Shown: in pieces, positions 1-7,424 of the stretch
How the letters are laid out: every line of letters begins with the position of its first letter
How positions within the stretch are numbered: the first letter of the stretch is position 1
Assembly (NCBI RefSeq): GCF_004348345.1
Contig: NZ_SMJZ01000089.1
Coordinates: forward strand, 1-33,002
From: Nonomuraea longispora
GTDB lineage: Bacteria; Actinomycetota; Actinomycetes; Streptosporangiales; Streptosporangiaceae
Direction: 5' to 3'
DNA: 33,002 nt
The notes under the pieces: generated by a model
Databases searched by the model: none
The model's input: only the letters and a program-made list of their open reading frames with translations
Told to the model about the DNA's origin: nothing
Translations under genes and position numbers: made by a program

Positions 1-1
1 G

Positions 2-391
2 ATGGTGGGCGGGACGCTCATCGGGGAGGCCCACGGGCCCGACTTCGTGCCCTACTGGCTGACGGACCGCGCGCCCGCGCTGCCCCGGCTGACCCGGCGG
101 CGCAGGCCACTGACCGAGACGCGCAAGCGGGTGCTGATGGCCGCGCTGGCCCTGGTGCTGCTGCTGTTGCTGGTGACGGCCATCCTGCTGCTGCTGGTGC
201 TCGGCCGGCAGGAGAGCGAGCCGCAGCCCAGGCAGTTGCCGCCGACGGTGTTCGTGCCGACGCCGCCGCCGACGCCGGAGACCCCGGAGCCGCAGCCCTC
301 GCCGTCGCAGTCGCCCGAGCCGAGCCGGACCGGTCCGGGCACCCCGGGGGAGTCGCCGGGCGACGAGAGCGGCGAGGAGCCCGAGCTCTGA
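2..391 (+). CDS. C-terminal part of a membrane protein with a Pro-rich tail (5' partial)
   Basis: The frame is open to the left edge of the window, so the gene probably starts upstream and only its end is seen. About 42 residues with a basic stretch (RLTRRRRP) precede one strong membrane segment of Leu, Val and Ala at about residues 43-68. A 60-residue tail rich in Pro, Glu and Ser follows and ends at a TGA. Such a tail after a single membrane segment usually lies outside the cell in actinobacterial single-pass proteins, with the missing N-terminal domain in the cytoplasm. I do not recognise the family. The ATG at position 2 may be internal. The next gene is 61 bp away and has its own promoter, so the two need not share a transcript. 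Confidence 0.6.
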   Translation: MVGGTLIGEAHGPDFVPYWLTDRAPALPRLTRRRRPLTETRKRVLMAALALVLLLLLVTAILLLLVLGRQESEPQPRQLPPTVFVPTPPPTPETPEPQPSPSQSPEPSRTGPGTPGESPGDESGEEPEL

Positions 392-413
392 CGCGCCGGG
401 GGCGGTAACGCGG

Positions 414-444
414 TTGACCCTCACGTAACGTGAGACCCTATGGT
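414..444 (+). promoter_or_regulatory. MerR-type promoter with 19-bp spacer and palindromic operator
   Basis: A -35 box TTGACC (414-419) and a -10 box TATGGT (439-444) are separated by 19 bp instead of the usual 17. The spacer starts with the perfect palindrome CTCACGTAACGTGAG (420-434). An over-long spacer filled by a dyad is the hallmark of promoters activated by MerR-family regulators, which untwist the DNA. The start codon of the next gene is at 453, about 8 nt after the -10 box, so the transcript should be leaderless. No MerR-family gene is present in the window. Confidence 0.75.
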
Positions 445-452
445 CCTGCGCC

Positions 453-1316
453 ATGGAGTTCATCATTCATGACACGTTGACGCCGATGGCCGACATGTTG
501 CGCGGGCCGCTCGACCGGCGTGCGGACGCCCTGCGTGAGCTGGTCGGGCCGCTGCGCGACGTGATCCCGATGCCGGGTGACATCGTCGACATCCATCACC
601 AGGCCGGCGGCTTCCGGGTCGACGCCGACGACCCGCGCTACCTGCCCGCGGTCGAGCGCATGATCGAGGCCGACGTGCTGGGCCAGGTACGCCGCGAGCT
701 GACCCGCGCCTCGGAGCGGCTGTCGGAGGCCAAGCAGGGCGAGACGCTGGACGTGTGGTTCTTCATGGGCGACCCCGGCAACGACCACTTGATGACGACG
801 GCCGGCGGCTACTACGGCATGGGCGGCGCGCCGGGCATGATCTACCTGCTGGCCTGGCCGTCCGACGAGGTGATCGGCAAGATCGGGCATCTGGCGGTGC
901 ACGAGTTCCACCACGGCGTGCGCTACGCCAACGTCGAGTGGAACCCGGCCACCGTGACCGTCGGCGAGCACGTGCTGGCCGAAGGGCTGGCCGAGGCGTT
1001 CGTGCGCGAGTTGTCGGGGCCGGAGGCGATCGGCCCGTGGTCGTCGATGGTGACCGGCGAGAGGTACGACGTCGCGTACGAGAAGATCATGGCGAACTTC
1101 GACCTGGAGGGGATGCAGAACACGCCGGCGTTCGTGCTCGGGGACAGCGCGACGCGCAGCTTCGGGCAGGAGCCGCGCGGCATTCCGGACATGGCGGGAT
1201 ACGCGGTAGGGCTGCGGCTCGTCGAGCAGATCCTGTCGGCCACCGGCATGACGGCGGCCGAGGCGAGCGTGCTGCCCGGAGCCGAGCTCATGCGGCGCGC
1301 CGGCCTGCGCGGATAG
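453..1316 (+). CDS. DUF2268-type putative Zn-dependent peptidase
   Basis: The 287-residue protein carries the zinc-metallopeptidase motif HEFHH at residues 150-154 (HExxH type). A downstream Glu-containing helix (AEGLAEAF, about residues 176-183) could supply the third zinc ligand. The layout, with a long N-terminal region, a Gly-rich stretch (GGYYGMGG) and then HExxH and a helical C-terminus, fits the DUF2268 family of predicted Zn-dependent proteases. No signal peptide or membrane segment is visible, so it is probably cytoplasmic. The ATG at 453 is chosen because it lies just after the -10 box of a MerR-type promoter and has no Shine-Dalgarno sequence, as expected for a leaderless message. 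Substrate unknown. Family call fairly sure; activity inferred. Confidence 0.82.
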   Translation: MEFIIHDTLTPMADMLRGPLDRRADALRELVGPLRDVIPMPGDIVDIHHQAGGFRVDADDPRYLPAVERMIEADVLGQVRRELTRASERLSEAKQGETLDVWFFMGDPGNDHLMTTAGGYYGMGGAPGMIYLLAWPSDEVIGKIGHLAVHEFHHGVRYANVEWNPATVTVGEHVLAEGLAEAFVRELSGPEAIGPWSSMVTGERYDVAYEKIMANFDLEGMQNTPAFVLGDSATRSFGQEPRGIPDMAGYAVGLRLVEQILSATGMTAAEASVLPGAELMRRAGLRG

Positions 1317-1326
1317 CCCCCGGATG

Positions 1327-1362
1327 GTCGGCGGGCCGGTCCGCGGGCCGGTCGGCGGGCCG
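1327..1362. repeat. Three tandem 12-bp GC-rich repeats between convergent genes
   Basis: GTCGGCGGGCCG, GTCCGCGGGCCG and GTCGGCGGGCCG follow each other without a gap at 1327-1338, 1339-1350 and 1351-1362. A degenerate fourth copy (TCGAGCGGCCG) comes next. The array fills most of the 57-bp space between the convergent stop codons of the peptidase and response regulator genes. It can fold through CGGCC/GGCCG pairing and may help end transcription, but there is no T-tract. Confidence 0.7.
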
Positions 1363-1373
1363 TCGAGCGGCCG

Positions 1374-2024
1374 TCATCTGGGGGACACGAAGCCGGACTC
1401 GTAGGCGGCGATCACCGCCTGCGTACGGTCACGCGCCCGCAGCTTGGCCAGCACGTTGCCGACGTGCGTCTTGACGGTCTCCTGGCTGACGACCAGTTCG
1501 GCGGCGATCTCGTGGTTGGACAGCCCTTGGGTCATCAGGCGCAGCACGTCGCCCTCGCGCCCGGTCAGCCGGTCGATGCCCGGCACCCTGGAGGGCGAGA
1601 CGCTCTCCTGGCGGCGTACGGCGAGGGTGCGGATCGCGGCGGGGAACAGCAGCGACTCGCCGGACGCGACCAGCTTGACGGCCTGCACCAGTTCCTCGGG
1701 CCTGGCGCGTTTGAGCAGGAAGCCGCTGGCCCCGGCGCGCAGCGCGTCGTAGACGTAGTCGTCGTTCTCGAAGGTCGTCACCACCAGCACCTTGGGCGGG
1801 TCGTCCAGCGCCATGAGCCGCTCGGTGGCCTGGATGCCGTCGAGCGCGGGCATGCGCACGTCCATCAGCACGAGGTCGGGGCGCTCACGGCGGACGACGG
1901 GCAGGACCGCGGCGCCGTCAGCGGCCTCGCCGACCACGCTCAGGCCGGGCTCGGCGTCGATGATGATGCGCAGGCCGGTCCTGATGAGGTCCTCGTCGTC
2001 GGCGATGACGACAGTGAGAGTCAT
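1374..2024 (-). CDS. NarL/FixJ-type response regulator
   Basis: This 216-residue protein has an N-terminal receiver domain (residues 1-118) and a C-terminal LuxR-type helix-turn-helix (about 150-205). The receiver shows the acidic pocket DDED (9-12), the phospho-acceptor D55 in LVLMDVRMP, the Thr pair at 83-84 and K105. The C-terminal part has the family pattern LTGREGDVLRLMTQGLSN followed by EIA and VSQETVKTHV. The ATG at 2024 is chosen over an upstream in-frame start because it begins the receiver fold directly and overlaps the kinase stop codon as ATGA, a sign of translational coupling. It acts as the DNA-binding output of the adjacent kinase. Targets are unknown; the divergent clpP pair beside the kinase is a candidate. 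Confidence 0.93.
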   Translation of the reverse strand: MTLTVVIADDEDLIRTGLRIIIDAEPGLSVVGEAADGAAVLPVVRRERPDLVLMDVRMPALDGIQATERLMALDDPPKVLVVTTFENDDYVYDALRAGASGFLLKRARPEELVQAVKLVASGESLLFPAAIRTLAVRRQESVSPSRVPGIDRLTGREGDVLRLMTQGLSNHEIAAELVVSQETVKTHVGNVLAKLRARDRTQAVIAAYESGFVSPR

Positions 2025-3265
2025 GGACTCGACCGTAGCGGCAGCCGGGCGGAGACCGTCCACCCTGCCTGCGTGGGGCCGGCGTCGAGGTCGCCGTTGA
2101 GCAGGCGTACGCGCTCGCGCATGCCCGCCACGCCCCTGCCTCCCGACGGGCCGGCGGCGCCGTCTCCCGCGGCGTTGGTGACCTCGAGCCGCAGCTCGCC
2201 GTCCCGCACGCCGGCCGACAGCCGCACCGGGCCCTTCCCGTGCTTGATGGCGTTGGTGAGGGCCTCCTGCAGGATGCGGTAACCCTCCCGGGACACGACG
2301 GCGGGCACGCCCGACAGATCACCGACCTCCTGCCGCACCTGGGCGCCCGAGGCGGCGACGAGGTCGCCGAGATCGGCGAGCGTGGCCTGCGGGCGCCTGC
2401 CGGGGACGTCCGCGCCGGTTCCGTCGCCGCCGTCGCTGCCGCCGTCGCCGGGGTCGTCGCGGCCGCTGTCACGCAGGACTCCCAGGACGTGGTCGAGGTC
2501 GTCGAGGGCGGCGCGGGCGGACTGCTCGATGGCGGACAGCGCGTTCTTGGCCGTGCCGGGGTCGTGGTCGAGCACCCGGCCGGCGGCCGCGGCCTGCAGT
2601 GTCACGACACTCAGCGCGTGGCCGACCGAGTCGTGCAGCTCGCGGGCCAGCCGGTTGCGCTCGGCCAGCGTACGGGCCTGCTCCTCGGCGGCGGCCAGGC
2701 GCTCGTCCGGGGTGGGGCCGAGCAGGACGGGGGCCAGCCTGGCCAGCAGCGCGCCGGCACCCGCGGCCATGACGATCAGCGCGGCCAAGGTCGCGAGCCC
2801 GCCGAGCGCCCACATCACCGCGTTCCACCCGGGCGTGACGACGGCGCCCAGCACCGGCGTCGGGGCCCCGACGATGGGCAGCAGGAGCGTGAACACCGTG
2901 AACGGCACGATCGCCAGCGTGCAGCCGCTGACCACGCCGCCGATCGCCAGGTGCAGCGTGAACCAGGCGGCGGTGCGGCGGCGCTCCTGCCACGAGCGGC
3001 CCGCCTGCCGTGGCGGGGTCTCCACGTGCGCCCCGAGCAGGCCCTGCGCCGCGTTCACCTCCAGCGCCCGCACCGGCAGGAACAGCCCGGTCGCCGCCAC
3101 CACGGGCAGCATCGCCACGAACACGCCCACCTGGACGGGCAGCAGGACGTTGGCGTCCTCTCCCTGCCAGATGGCCGCCGCCAGGACGCCGACCATCATG
3201 TACGGCATCAGCAGCGCGCCGCCCAGGATGAGGCACGCCCATCGGCGCGCCAGGTTCTTTCTCAC
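2021..3265 (-). CDS. NarL/DesK-type sensor histidine kinase (HisKA_3)
   Basis: The protein has 414 residues. Four to five hydrophobic segments (about 10-32, 41-65, 103-135, 150-182) form a membrane sensor module with almost no extracytoplasmic loop, so the signal is probably sensed in or at the membrane. The dimerisation/phosphotransfer helix has RLARELHDSVGHALSV with the phospho-acceptor H211. The ATPase domain shows the N box EALTNAIKHG (335-344) and the G box GRGVAGMRERV (377-387). An acidic/Gly linker rich in DG lies at 268-286. The start is the GTG at 3265: it has no Shine-Dalgarno sequence but lies 7 nt after a perfect TATAAT box. The gene is upstream of and coupled to the response regulator. 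Ligand unknown. Confidence 0.92.
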   Translation of the reverse strand: MRKNLARRWACLILGGALLMPYMMVGVLAAAIWQGEDANVLLPVQVGVFVAMLPVVAATGLFLPVRALEVNAAQGLLGAHVETPPRQAGRSWQERRRTAAWFTLHLAIGGVVSGCTLAIVPFTVFTLLLPIVGAPTPVLGAVVTPGWNAVMWALGGLATLAALIVMAAGAGALLARLAPVLLGPTPDERLAAAEEQARTLAERNRLARELHDSVGHALSVVTLQAAAAGRVLDHDPGTAKNALSAIEQSARAALDDLDHVLGVLRDSGRDDPGDGGSDGGDGTGADVPGRRPQATLADLGDLVAASGAQVRQEVGDLSGVPAVVSREGYRILQEALTNAIKHGKGPVRLSAGVRDGELRLEVTNAAGDGAAGPSGGRGVAGMRERVRLLNGDLDAGPTQAGWTVSARLPLRSSP

Positions 3266-3278
3266 ACCGGCGATTATA
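3266..3278 (-). promoter_or_regulatory. -10 box of the histidine kinase gene (leaderless start)
   Basis: On the minus strand a perfect TATAAT (3278 to 3273) is followed by 7 nt and then the GTG start at 3265. The transcript therefore probably starts at or next to the GTG. The -35 region (about 3296-3302) is a poor match, which suggests the need for an activator, and it overlaps the inverted repeat at 3288-3306. Confidence 0.6.
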
Positions 3279-3287
3279 TGTCGACGT

Positions 3288-3306
3288 TTATTCGCTCACA
3301 GAATAA
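3288..3306. promoter_or_regulatory. Inverted repeat TTATTC-N7-GAATAA between kinase and clpP genes
   Basis: TTATTC (3288-3293) and GAATAA (3301-3306) form a perfect dyad with a 7-bp spacer. It lies in an unusually AT-rich 143-bp divergent intergenic region, over the -35 position of the kinase promoter and about 100 bp upstream of the first clpP start. It is a reasonable operator for the response regulator or for another regulator of the clpP pair. I could not find a clear PopR- or ClgR-type site in this region. Confidence 0.4.
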
Positions 3307-3408
3307 TGCGCCCTTAGAGAAATGCGCCGCCAGCGAAAAGAATTCTTCCTGGGTGTCTTCGGGGTCTAGCGTTTTTCGCGTGAATGCCCGCACAGAAAGG
3401 TGGCGACC

Positions 3409-3972
3409 ATGACGGAGGCCCAGCGCCCACAGTGGCCTGACCAGCTCAGCCAGCGCCTGCTGAAAGAGCGCATCGTCGTTCTCGGCCAAGAGGTCGACGA
3501 CGAGATCTGCAACCGGCTCTGCGGTGAGCTGCTTTTGCTCGCGGCCGAGGACCCCGCGCGCGACATCACTCTTTACATCAATTCACCGGGCGGTTCCGTG
3601 CACGCGGGGCTGGCGCTCTACGACATGATGCAGTTCGTGCCGTGCGACGTGGCCACGGTGGCGATGGGGTTCGCCGCGTCGATGGGCCAGGTGCTGCTGT
3701 CCGCGGGGGCCAAGGGCAAGCGCTACGCCCTGCCCAACGCCCGCGTCGTCATGCACCAGCCGCTCGGCGGCATCGGCGGCTCCGCCAGCGACATCGCGAT
3801 CCAGGCCGAGAACATGCTCTACACCAAGCGCAGGCTGGCCGAGATCATCGCCCATCACACCGGCCAGCCCCTGGAGCGCATCCAGGCCGACTCCGACCGC
3901 GACCACTGGTTCACGGCCCAGGAGGCGCTCGACTACGGCTTCGTCGACCACATCGCAGAAGGGATGAACTGA
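3409..3972 (+). CDS. clpP: ClpP-family protease subunit, first of a tandem pair
   Basis: This 187-residue serine peptidase is the proteolytic subunit that forms the ClpP barrel with AAA+ unfoldases. The triad is complete: S91 in GFAASMGQ, H116 in MHQPLGG and D165 in SDRDHW, with the standard 25- and 49-residue spacing. The oxyanion/handle motif INSPGGSV is at 58-64. The ATG at 3409 is preceded by AGAAAGG with 8 nt spacing and is preferred to the in-frame GTG at 3400, which overlaps that ribosome site. The next clpP starts 1 bp after the stop, so the two are one operon. There is no trigger factor gene upstream and no clpX downstream, so this is probably the second, stress-type pair (clpP3-clpP4 in Streptomyces) rather than the housekeeping one. 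Confidence 0.93.
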   Translation: MTEAQRPQWPDQLSQRLLKERIVVLGQEVDDEICNRLCGELLLLAAEDPARDITLYINSPGGSVHAGLALYDMMQFVPCDVATVAMGFAASMGQVLLSAGAKGKRYALPNARVVMHQPLGGIGGSASDIAIQAENMLYTKRRLAEIIAHHTGQPLERIQADSDRDHWFTAQEALDYGFVDHIAEGMN

Positions 3973-3973
3973 C

Positions 3974-4591
3974 ATGAGCGGCCGTTACGTGTTGCCCTCC
4001 TTCACCGAACGCACCTCCTACGGCATGAAGGAGATGACCCCCTACACCAAGCTGTTCGAGGACCGGGTCATCTTCATGGGCGCGCCGATCGACGACACCG
4101 TGGCCAACGACGTGATGGCGCAGCTGCTCACGCTGGAGTCGCTCGACCCCGACCAGGACATCAACATCTACATCAACTCGCCCGGCGGTTCGTTCACGGC
4201 GATGGCGGCCATCTACGACACGATGCAGTACGTCCGGCCGGAGATCCACACGGTCTGCATCGGCGAGGCGTCCTCGGCTGCGGCGGTCCTGCTGGCGGCC
4301 GGTTCGCCGGGCAAGCGGGCGGCGCTACCCCACGCGCGCGTCCTGCTGCACCAGCCGGCCACCGAGGGCGGTCGCGGGCAGTCCAGCGACCTGGAGATCC
4401 ACGCCAGGGAGATCCTGCGCATGCGCGACCAGCAGGAGGAGATCCTCTCGCGGCACACCGGCAGGGGCGTGCTGGAGATCAGGAAGGACATCGAGCGCGA
4501 CCGCATCTTCACGGCCGAGCAGGCCCGCTCTTACGGGCTGGTGGACGACATCTACGCATCGAGGAAACGCACACCGGCCGGCGCCCGCTGA
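3974..4591 (+). CDS. clpP: ClpP-family protease subunit, second of a tandem pair
   Basis: The protein has 205 residues and resembles the actinobacterial ClpP2/ClpP4 type, with the N-terminal YVLPSFTERTSYGMKE segment followed by DPYTKL-like sequence. The triad is present: S101 in GEASSAAA, H126 in LLHQPATEGG and D176 in IERDRIF. INSPGGSF at 68-74 shapes the oxyanion region. Actinobacterial ClpP proteins usually work as hetero-tetradecamers of two different rings, so this subunit probably partners with the one encoded 1 bp upstream. The catalytic Ser is flanked by Ser-Ala-Ala instead of the more usual Ser-Met-Gly, a change in the active-site wall typical of the second subunit. No downstream Clp ATPase is present. 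Confidence 0.93.
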   Translation: MSGRYVLPSFTERTSYGMKEMTPYTKLFEDRVIFMGAPIDDTVANDVMAQLLTLESLDPDQDINIYINSPGGSFTAMAAIYDTMQYVRPEIHTVCIGEASSAAAVLLAAGSPGKRAALPHARVLLHQPATEGGRGQSSDLEIHAREILRMRDQQEEILSRHTGRGVLEIRKDIERDRIFTAEQARSYGLVDDIYASRKRTPAGAR

Positions 4592-4672
4592 CCCTCGTGC
4601 GGGGCCCTGGCCGGCGGCTGACACGCGACTTGTACACTTTTGAGGTTTCTTGGGGGACATCGGGGGAGTGGC

Positions 4673-5434
4673 GTGCCGCTGGAGCAGGTCCTGATGCTGC
4701 TGTGCGCGGCCGCGGGAGCGGGGTGGGTCGACGCCGTCGTGGGTGGCGGCGGGCTGCTGCAACTGCCCGCGATCATGGTGACCGGCATGCCGACGGTCGA
4801 GGCGATGGCCACCAACAAGTTCTCCTCCGTCTTCGGCACCGCCTCGGCGGCCGTGGCCTACGCGCGCTCCGCCAAGGTCGACCGGCAGGTGGCCCTGCCC
4901 GGCGCCACGCTGGCGGTGCTCAGCGCGGGGCTCGGAGCGTGGGCGGCGGCGTCGATCTCGGCCGAGGTGCTGCGGCCCGCCGTCATGGTCGTGCTGCTGG
5001 CCGTGGCGGCGTTCGTGACGCTGCGGCCGGCCATGGGCGCCGTGCCGGAGCCGCACCTGCGCACCCGGGGCCGGGTGATCGCGGCGGTGGCGACGGCGGG
5101 GGCGGGCATCGCTTTCTACGACGGCATCCTCGGGCCCGGCACGGGAACGTTCCTCATCATCGCCTTCACCGCCATCCTCGGGCTGGACTTCGTCTCGGCC
5201 TCCGCCTCCGCGAAGATCATCAATATCGGGACGAACCTGGGGGCGCTGCTGGTGTTCGGGGCCCAGGGGCACGTGCAGTGGGCCCTGGGGCTGGGCATGG
5301 CGGTGTGCAACGTGGCCGGGGCCCAGCTCGGCGCGCGCATGGCGCTCAGGCGGGGCGCCGCCTTCGTACGGGTCGTCCTGCTGGGCGTGGTGGCGGCCAT
5401 GGTGGTCAGGCTGGGCTGGCAGGAGTTCGCCTGA
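4673..5434 (+). CDS. TSUP (TauE/SafE) family membrane permease
   Basis: A 253-residue polytopic protein with seven to eight hydrophobic segments and the family's duplicated pattern. The first half has GWVDAVVGGGGLLQLPAIM and ATNKFSSVFGTASAA; the second has GILGPGTGTFLII and ASAKIINIGTNLGAL. These Gly/Pro and Asn motifs are typical of the TSUP family (DUF81), which exports sulfite, sulfoacetate or other organosulfur anions. The substrate cannot be told from sequence. The GTG at 4673 is chosen because GGGGGAG lies just upstream at 4662-4668 and the membrane protein begins directly; an upstream in-frame TTG would add a non-hydrophobic leader. It stands alone and converges on the MFS gene. Confidence 0.87.
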   Translation: MPLEQVLMLLCAAAGAGWVDAVVGGGGLLQLPAIMVTGMPTVEAMATNKFSSVFGTASAAVAYARSAKVDRQVALPGATLAVLSAGLGAWAAASISAEVLRPAVMVVLLAVAAFVTLRPAMGAVPEPHLRTRGRVIAAVATAGAGIAFYDGILGPGTGTFLIIAFTAILGLDFVSASASAKIINIGTNLGALLVFGAQGHVQWALGLGMAVCNVAGAQLGARMALRRGAAFVRVVLLGVVAAMVVRLGWQEFA

Positions 5435-5488
5435 CCACGCGCCGGGGACCGCACGTCGGGCCGGTGGGCGGGACCGCTGGGGTGCTGG

Positions 5489-6631
5489 TCAGGCGGCGGG
5501 TTCCTCGGCGCGGGCGCGCAGGGCCGCGGCGGCCAGCGCCACGAACGCCGCCAGCAGCGCGGGGATGGCCAGCGCCCGCGGCAGGCCGCCCAGTTCGGCG
5601 GCGGCCCCGATGAGCACCGGCCCCGACAGGAAACCGAGATATCCGATGGCAGCCGTCCGCGCCAGCGCCCGGCCGGCGTACGCGGGGTCTCGGTGTCCGG
5701 CGGCCGAGAACACCTGAGGCACGATGCACGACAGCCCTGCCCCGAAGCAGGCGAACCCGACCACGCCCGCCACCGGATGCCCGCCCAGCAGCGCCACGCC
5801 CAGCCCCGTGGCGGCCAGCAGCCCGCAACCGCGCACTAGCCTCACCGCTCCCAGCCGGGCGGCCAGCCGGTCGCCCGCCAGCCGTCCCGCGGTCATGGTG
5901 ACGGAGAAGGCGGCGTATCCGGCGGCGGCGAACCCGGGGGAGGCGCCCAGGTCCTCGTGCAGGTAGACCGAGCTCCAGTCGGCCGCGGCGCCCTCGCCCA
6001 CCAGGCAGCAGAACGCCAGCACGCCCAGGAACACGATCCCCTTGGGCGGCCGGCCGCCGTCGCGTCCGCCGGTGTGCTCCGCGGGGGCCGGGCGCAGCGC
6101 CCAACGCGCCGCCCACACCGCCAGCACGACGATCACCGCCCCCACCGACACGAACGTGGTCGCGGGCGTCAATGACAGGTGCGCGAACACGCCCCCCGCC
6201 GCGGCTCCCGAGAACCCGCCGATGCTGAAGACCGCGTGGAACGACGACATGACCGCTCGGCCGGAGGCCCGTTCGACCTGTACGGCGTTGGCGTTCATGG
6301 ACACGTCGAGCACGCCGTGCACCAGCCCGAACACCAGCAGCGTGCCGGCCAGCACGCCCAGGTCGCCCGCGAAGGCGGGCGGCACCAGCACCACGCCCTG
6401 CGCCAGCGCGGCCGGGATCATGACGCGGGCGCTGCCGTACCGGTCGACCAGCCGGCCCACCACCGACATGCCGGCGACCGCGCCGGCCGCGATGGCCAGC
6501 AGGGCGAGGCTGAGCCGGCCGTCGCTGAGCCCGAGCTCGTCCTTGATGGCGGGGATGCGCGCCGTCCAGGTGCCGATGGCCGCGCCGCAGAGGAAGAACA
6601 GCAGGTGTACGGCCGTGCGCTCGCGTCTCAT
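5489..6631 (-). CDS. MFS transporter (YbjJ/FucP-like)
   Basis: 380 residues with about twelve hydrophobic segments. The N-terminus has the MFS pattern HLLFFLCGAAIGTWTARIP and motif A-like VGRLVDRYGSARV (about 59-71). The sequence GVLDVSMNANAVQVER (about 107-122) is characteristic of the YbjJ-like group, which is often linked to sugars or metabolite export. A second motif A-like AGDRLAARLGAVRLV is at the start of the C-terminal half. The ATG overlaps the stop codon of the upstream DeoR regulator as ATGA, so the two are translationally coupled and the DeoR protein probably controls this transporter in response to a phosphorylated sugar or similar compound. Substrate not determinable. Confidence 0.88.
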   Translation of the reverse strand: MRRERTAVHLLFFLCGAAIGTWTARIPAIKDELGLSDGRLSLALLAIAAGAVAGMSVVGRLVDRYGSARVMIPAALAQGVVLVPPAFAGDLGVLAGTLLVFGLVHGVLDVSMNANAVQVERASGRAVMSSFHAVFSIGGFSGAAAGGVFAHLSLTPATTFVSVGAVIVVLAVWAARWALRPAPAEHTGGRDGGRPPKGIVFLGVLAFCCLVGEGAAADWSSVYLHEDLGASPGFAAAGYAAFSVTMTAGRLAGDRLAARLGAVRLVRGCGLLAATGLGVALLGGHPVAGVVGFACFGAGLSCIVPQVFSAAGHRDPAYAGRALARTAAIGYLGFLSGPVLIGAAAELGGLPRALAIPALLAAFVALAAAALRARAEEPAA

Positions 6632-7380
6632 CCGGCCTGCCTGACCGTCACGCCGGCCGCCGAGAGGGCCTCACGCTCCCCCGGAGGGATGCCGGGGTCG
6701 GTCACCACGACGTCGAGGCGGGAGATCGGGCAGACCGCGCCGAAGGCCGTACGGGTGAACTTGCCCGAGTCGCAGGCCACGATCACCCGTCGCGCCGAGG
6801 CGATGGCCGCCTGCTTGACGGCGACCTCGGGCAGGTCGTGCGCGGTCAGCCCGTGCTCGGCCGACAGGCCGCAGCAGCCGATCACGGCGGTGTCGAAGCG
6901 CAGCGTTTCGATGGAGCTCTCGGTGAGGGGGCCCATGAAGTTCAGCTCGCCCTGGCGTACCTCGCCGCCGGGCAGCACCAGGCGCACGCGCGGCGCGGTG
7001 GCCAGCAGCGTGACCGCCTGCAGCGCCAGCGGCAGCACGGTCAGGCGGCGGCCGGTCAGGGCGCGGGCCACCTCCAGCACGGTCGTGCCGCCGTCGAGCA
7101 CGACCGCCTCGCCGTCGGCGATCAGGGACGCCACCTCCGCGCCGATGCGCTGTTTGGCCTCCACGGCCTCGCGCTCGCGCACGCCGAACGGCGGTTCCTC
7201 GCCGCGGAGGAGCAGGGACAGCGCGCCGCCCCTGACCCGGCGCACCACCCCCTGCTGGGCCAGCTCGTCCAGGTCACGCCTGATCGTCATCTCCGACACG
7301 CCGTGCTCGGCGGCCAGCTCGGCGACGGAGACGCTGTCGTTGACCCGCAGGGCGTTCATGATGGCCCGCAAACGATCCAT
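6628..7380 (-). CDS. DeoR-family transcriptional regulator
   Basis: 250 residues from the ATG at 7380, which gives the classical DeoR beginning MDRLRAIMNALRVND. The winged helix-turn-helix (residues 1-57) contains VAELAAEHGVSEMTIRRDLDEL. The effector domain (about 70-235) has the isomerase-like DGGTTVLEVAR, the stretch TAVIGCCGLSAEHGLTA and the closing VACDSGKFTRTAF, the sugar-phosphate binding pattern of this family. In-frame ATG codons upstream would add a short odd leader (YCAHMPCLYEH) and are unlikely. It is the first gene of an operon with an MFS transporter and is divergent from a WYL regulator across 44 bp. Confidence 0.92.
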   Translation of the reverse strand: MDRLRAIMNALRVNDSVSVAELAAEHGVSEMTIRRDLDELAQQGVVRRVRGGALSLLLRGEEPPFGVREREAVEAKQRIGAEVASLIADGEAVVLDGGTTVLEVARALTGRRLTVLPLALQAVTLLATAPRVRLVLPGGEVRQGELNFMGPLTESSIETLRFDTAVIGCCGLSAEHGLTAHDLPEVAVKQAAIASARRVIVACDSGKFTRTAFGAVCPISRLDVVVTDPGIPPGEREALSAAGVTVRQAG

Positions 7381-7424
7381 GTGTTCATACAAACATGGCA
7401 TATGTGCGCAATACAATGGCGGGC
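7381..7424. promoter_or_regulatory. 44-bp divergent regulatory region (DeoR operator candidate, leaderless WYL promoter)
   Basis: An imperfect 20-bp dyad with ends CATGT and ACATG lies at 7377-7396; its core contains TGTT-N6-AACA (7382-7395). This resembles the TGTTTG-type operators of DeoR regulators and touches the DeoR start codon, so autorepression is likely. On the plus strand TACAAT (7412-7417) is a good -10 box 7 nt before the ATG of the WYL regulator at 7425, implying a leaderless transcript. I see no good -35 box. Confidence 0.5.

Noticed and set aside
3310..3335. Possible ClgR box (CGCC-N3-AGCGAA) before the first clpP
   Set aside because: At least two mismatches to the consensus I remember and poor symmetry; not enough to call.
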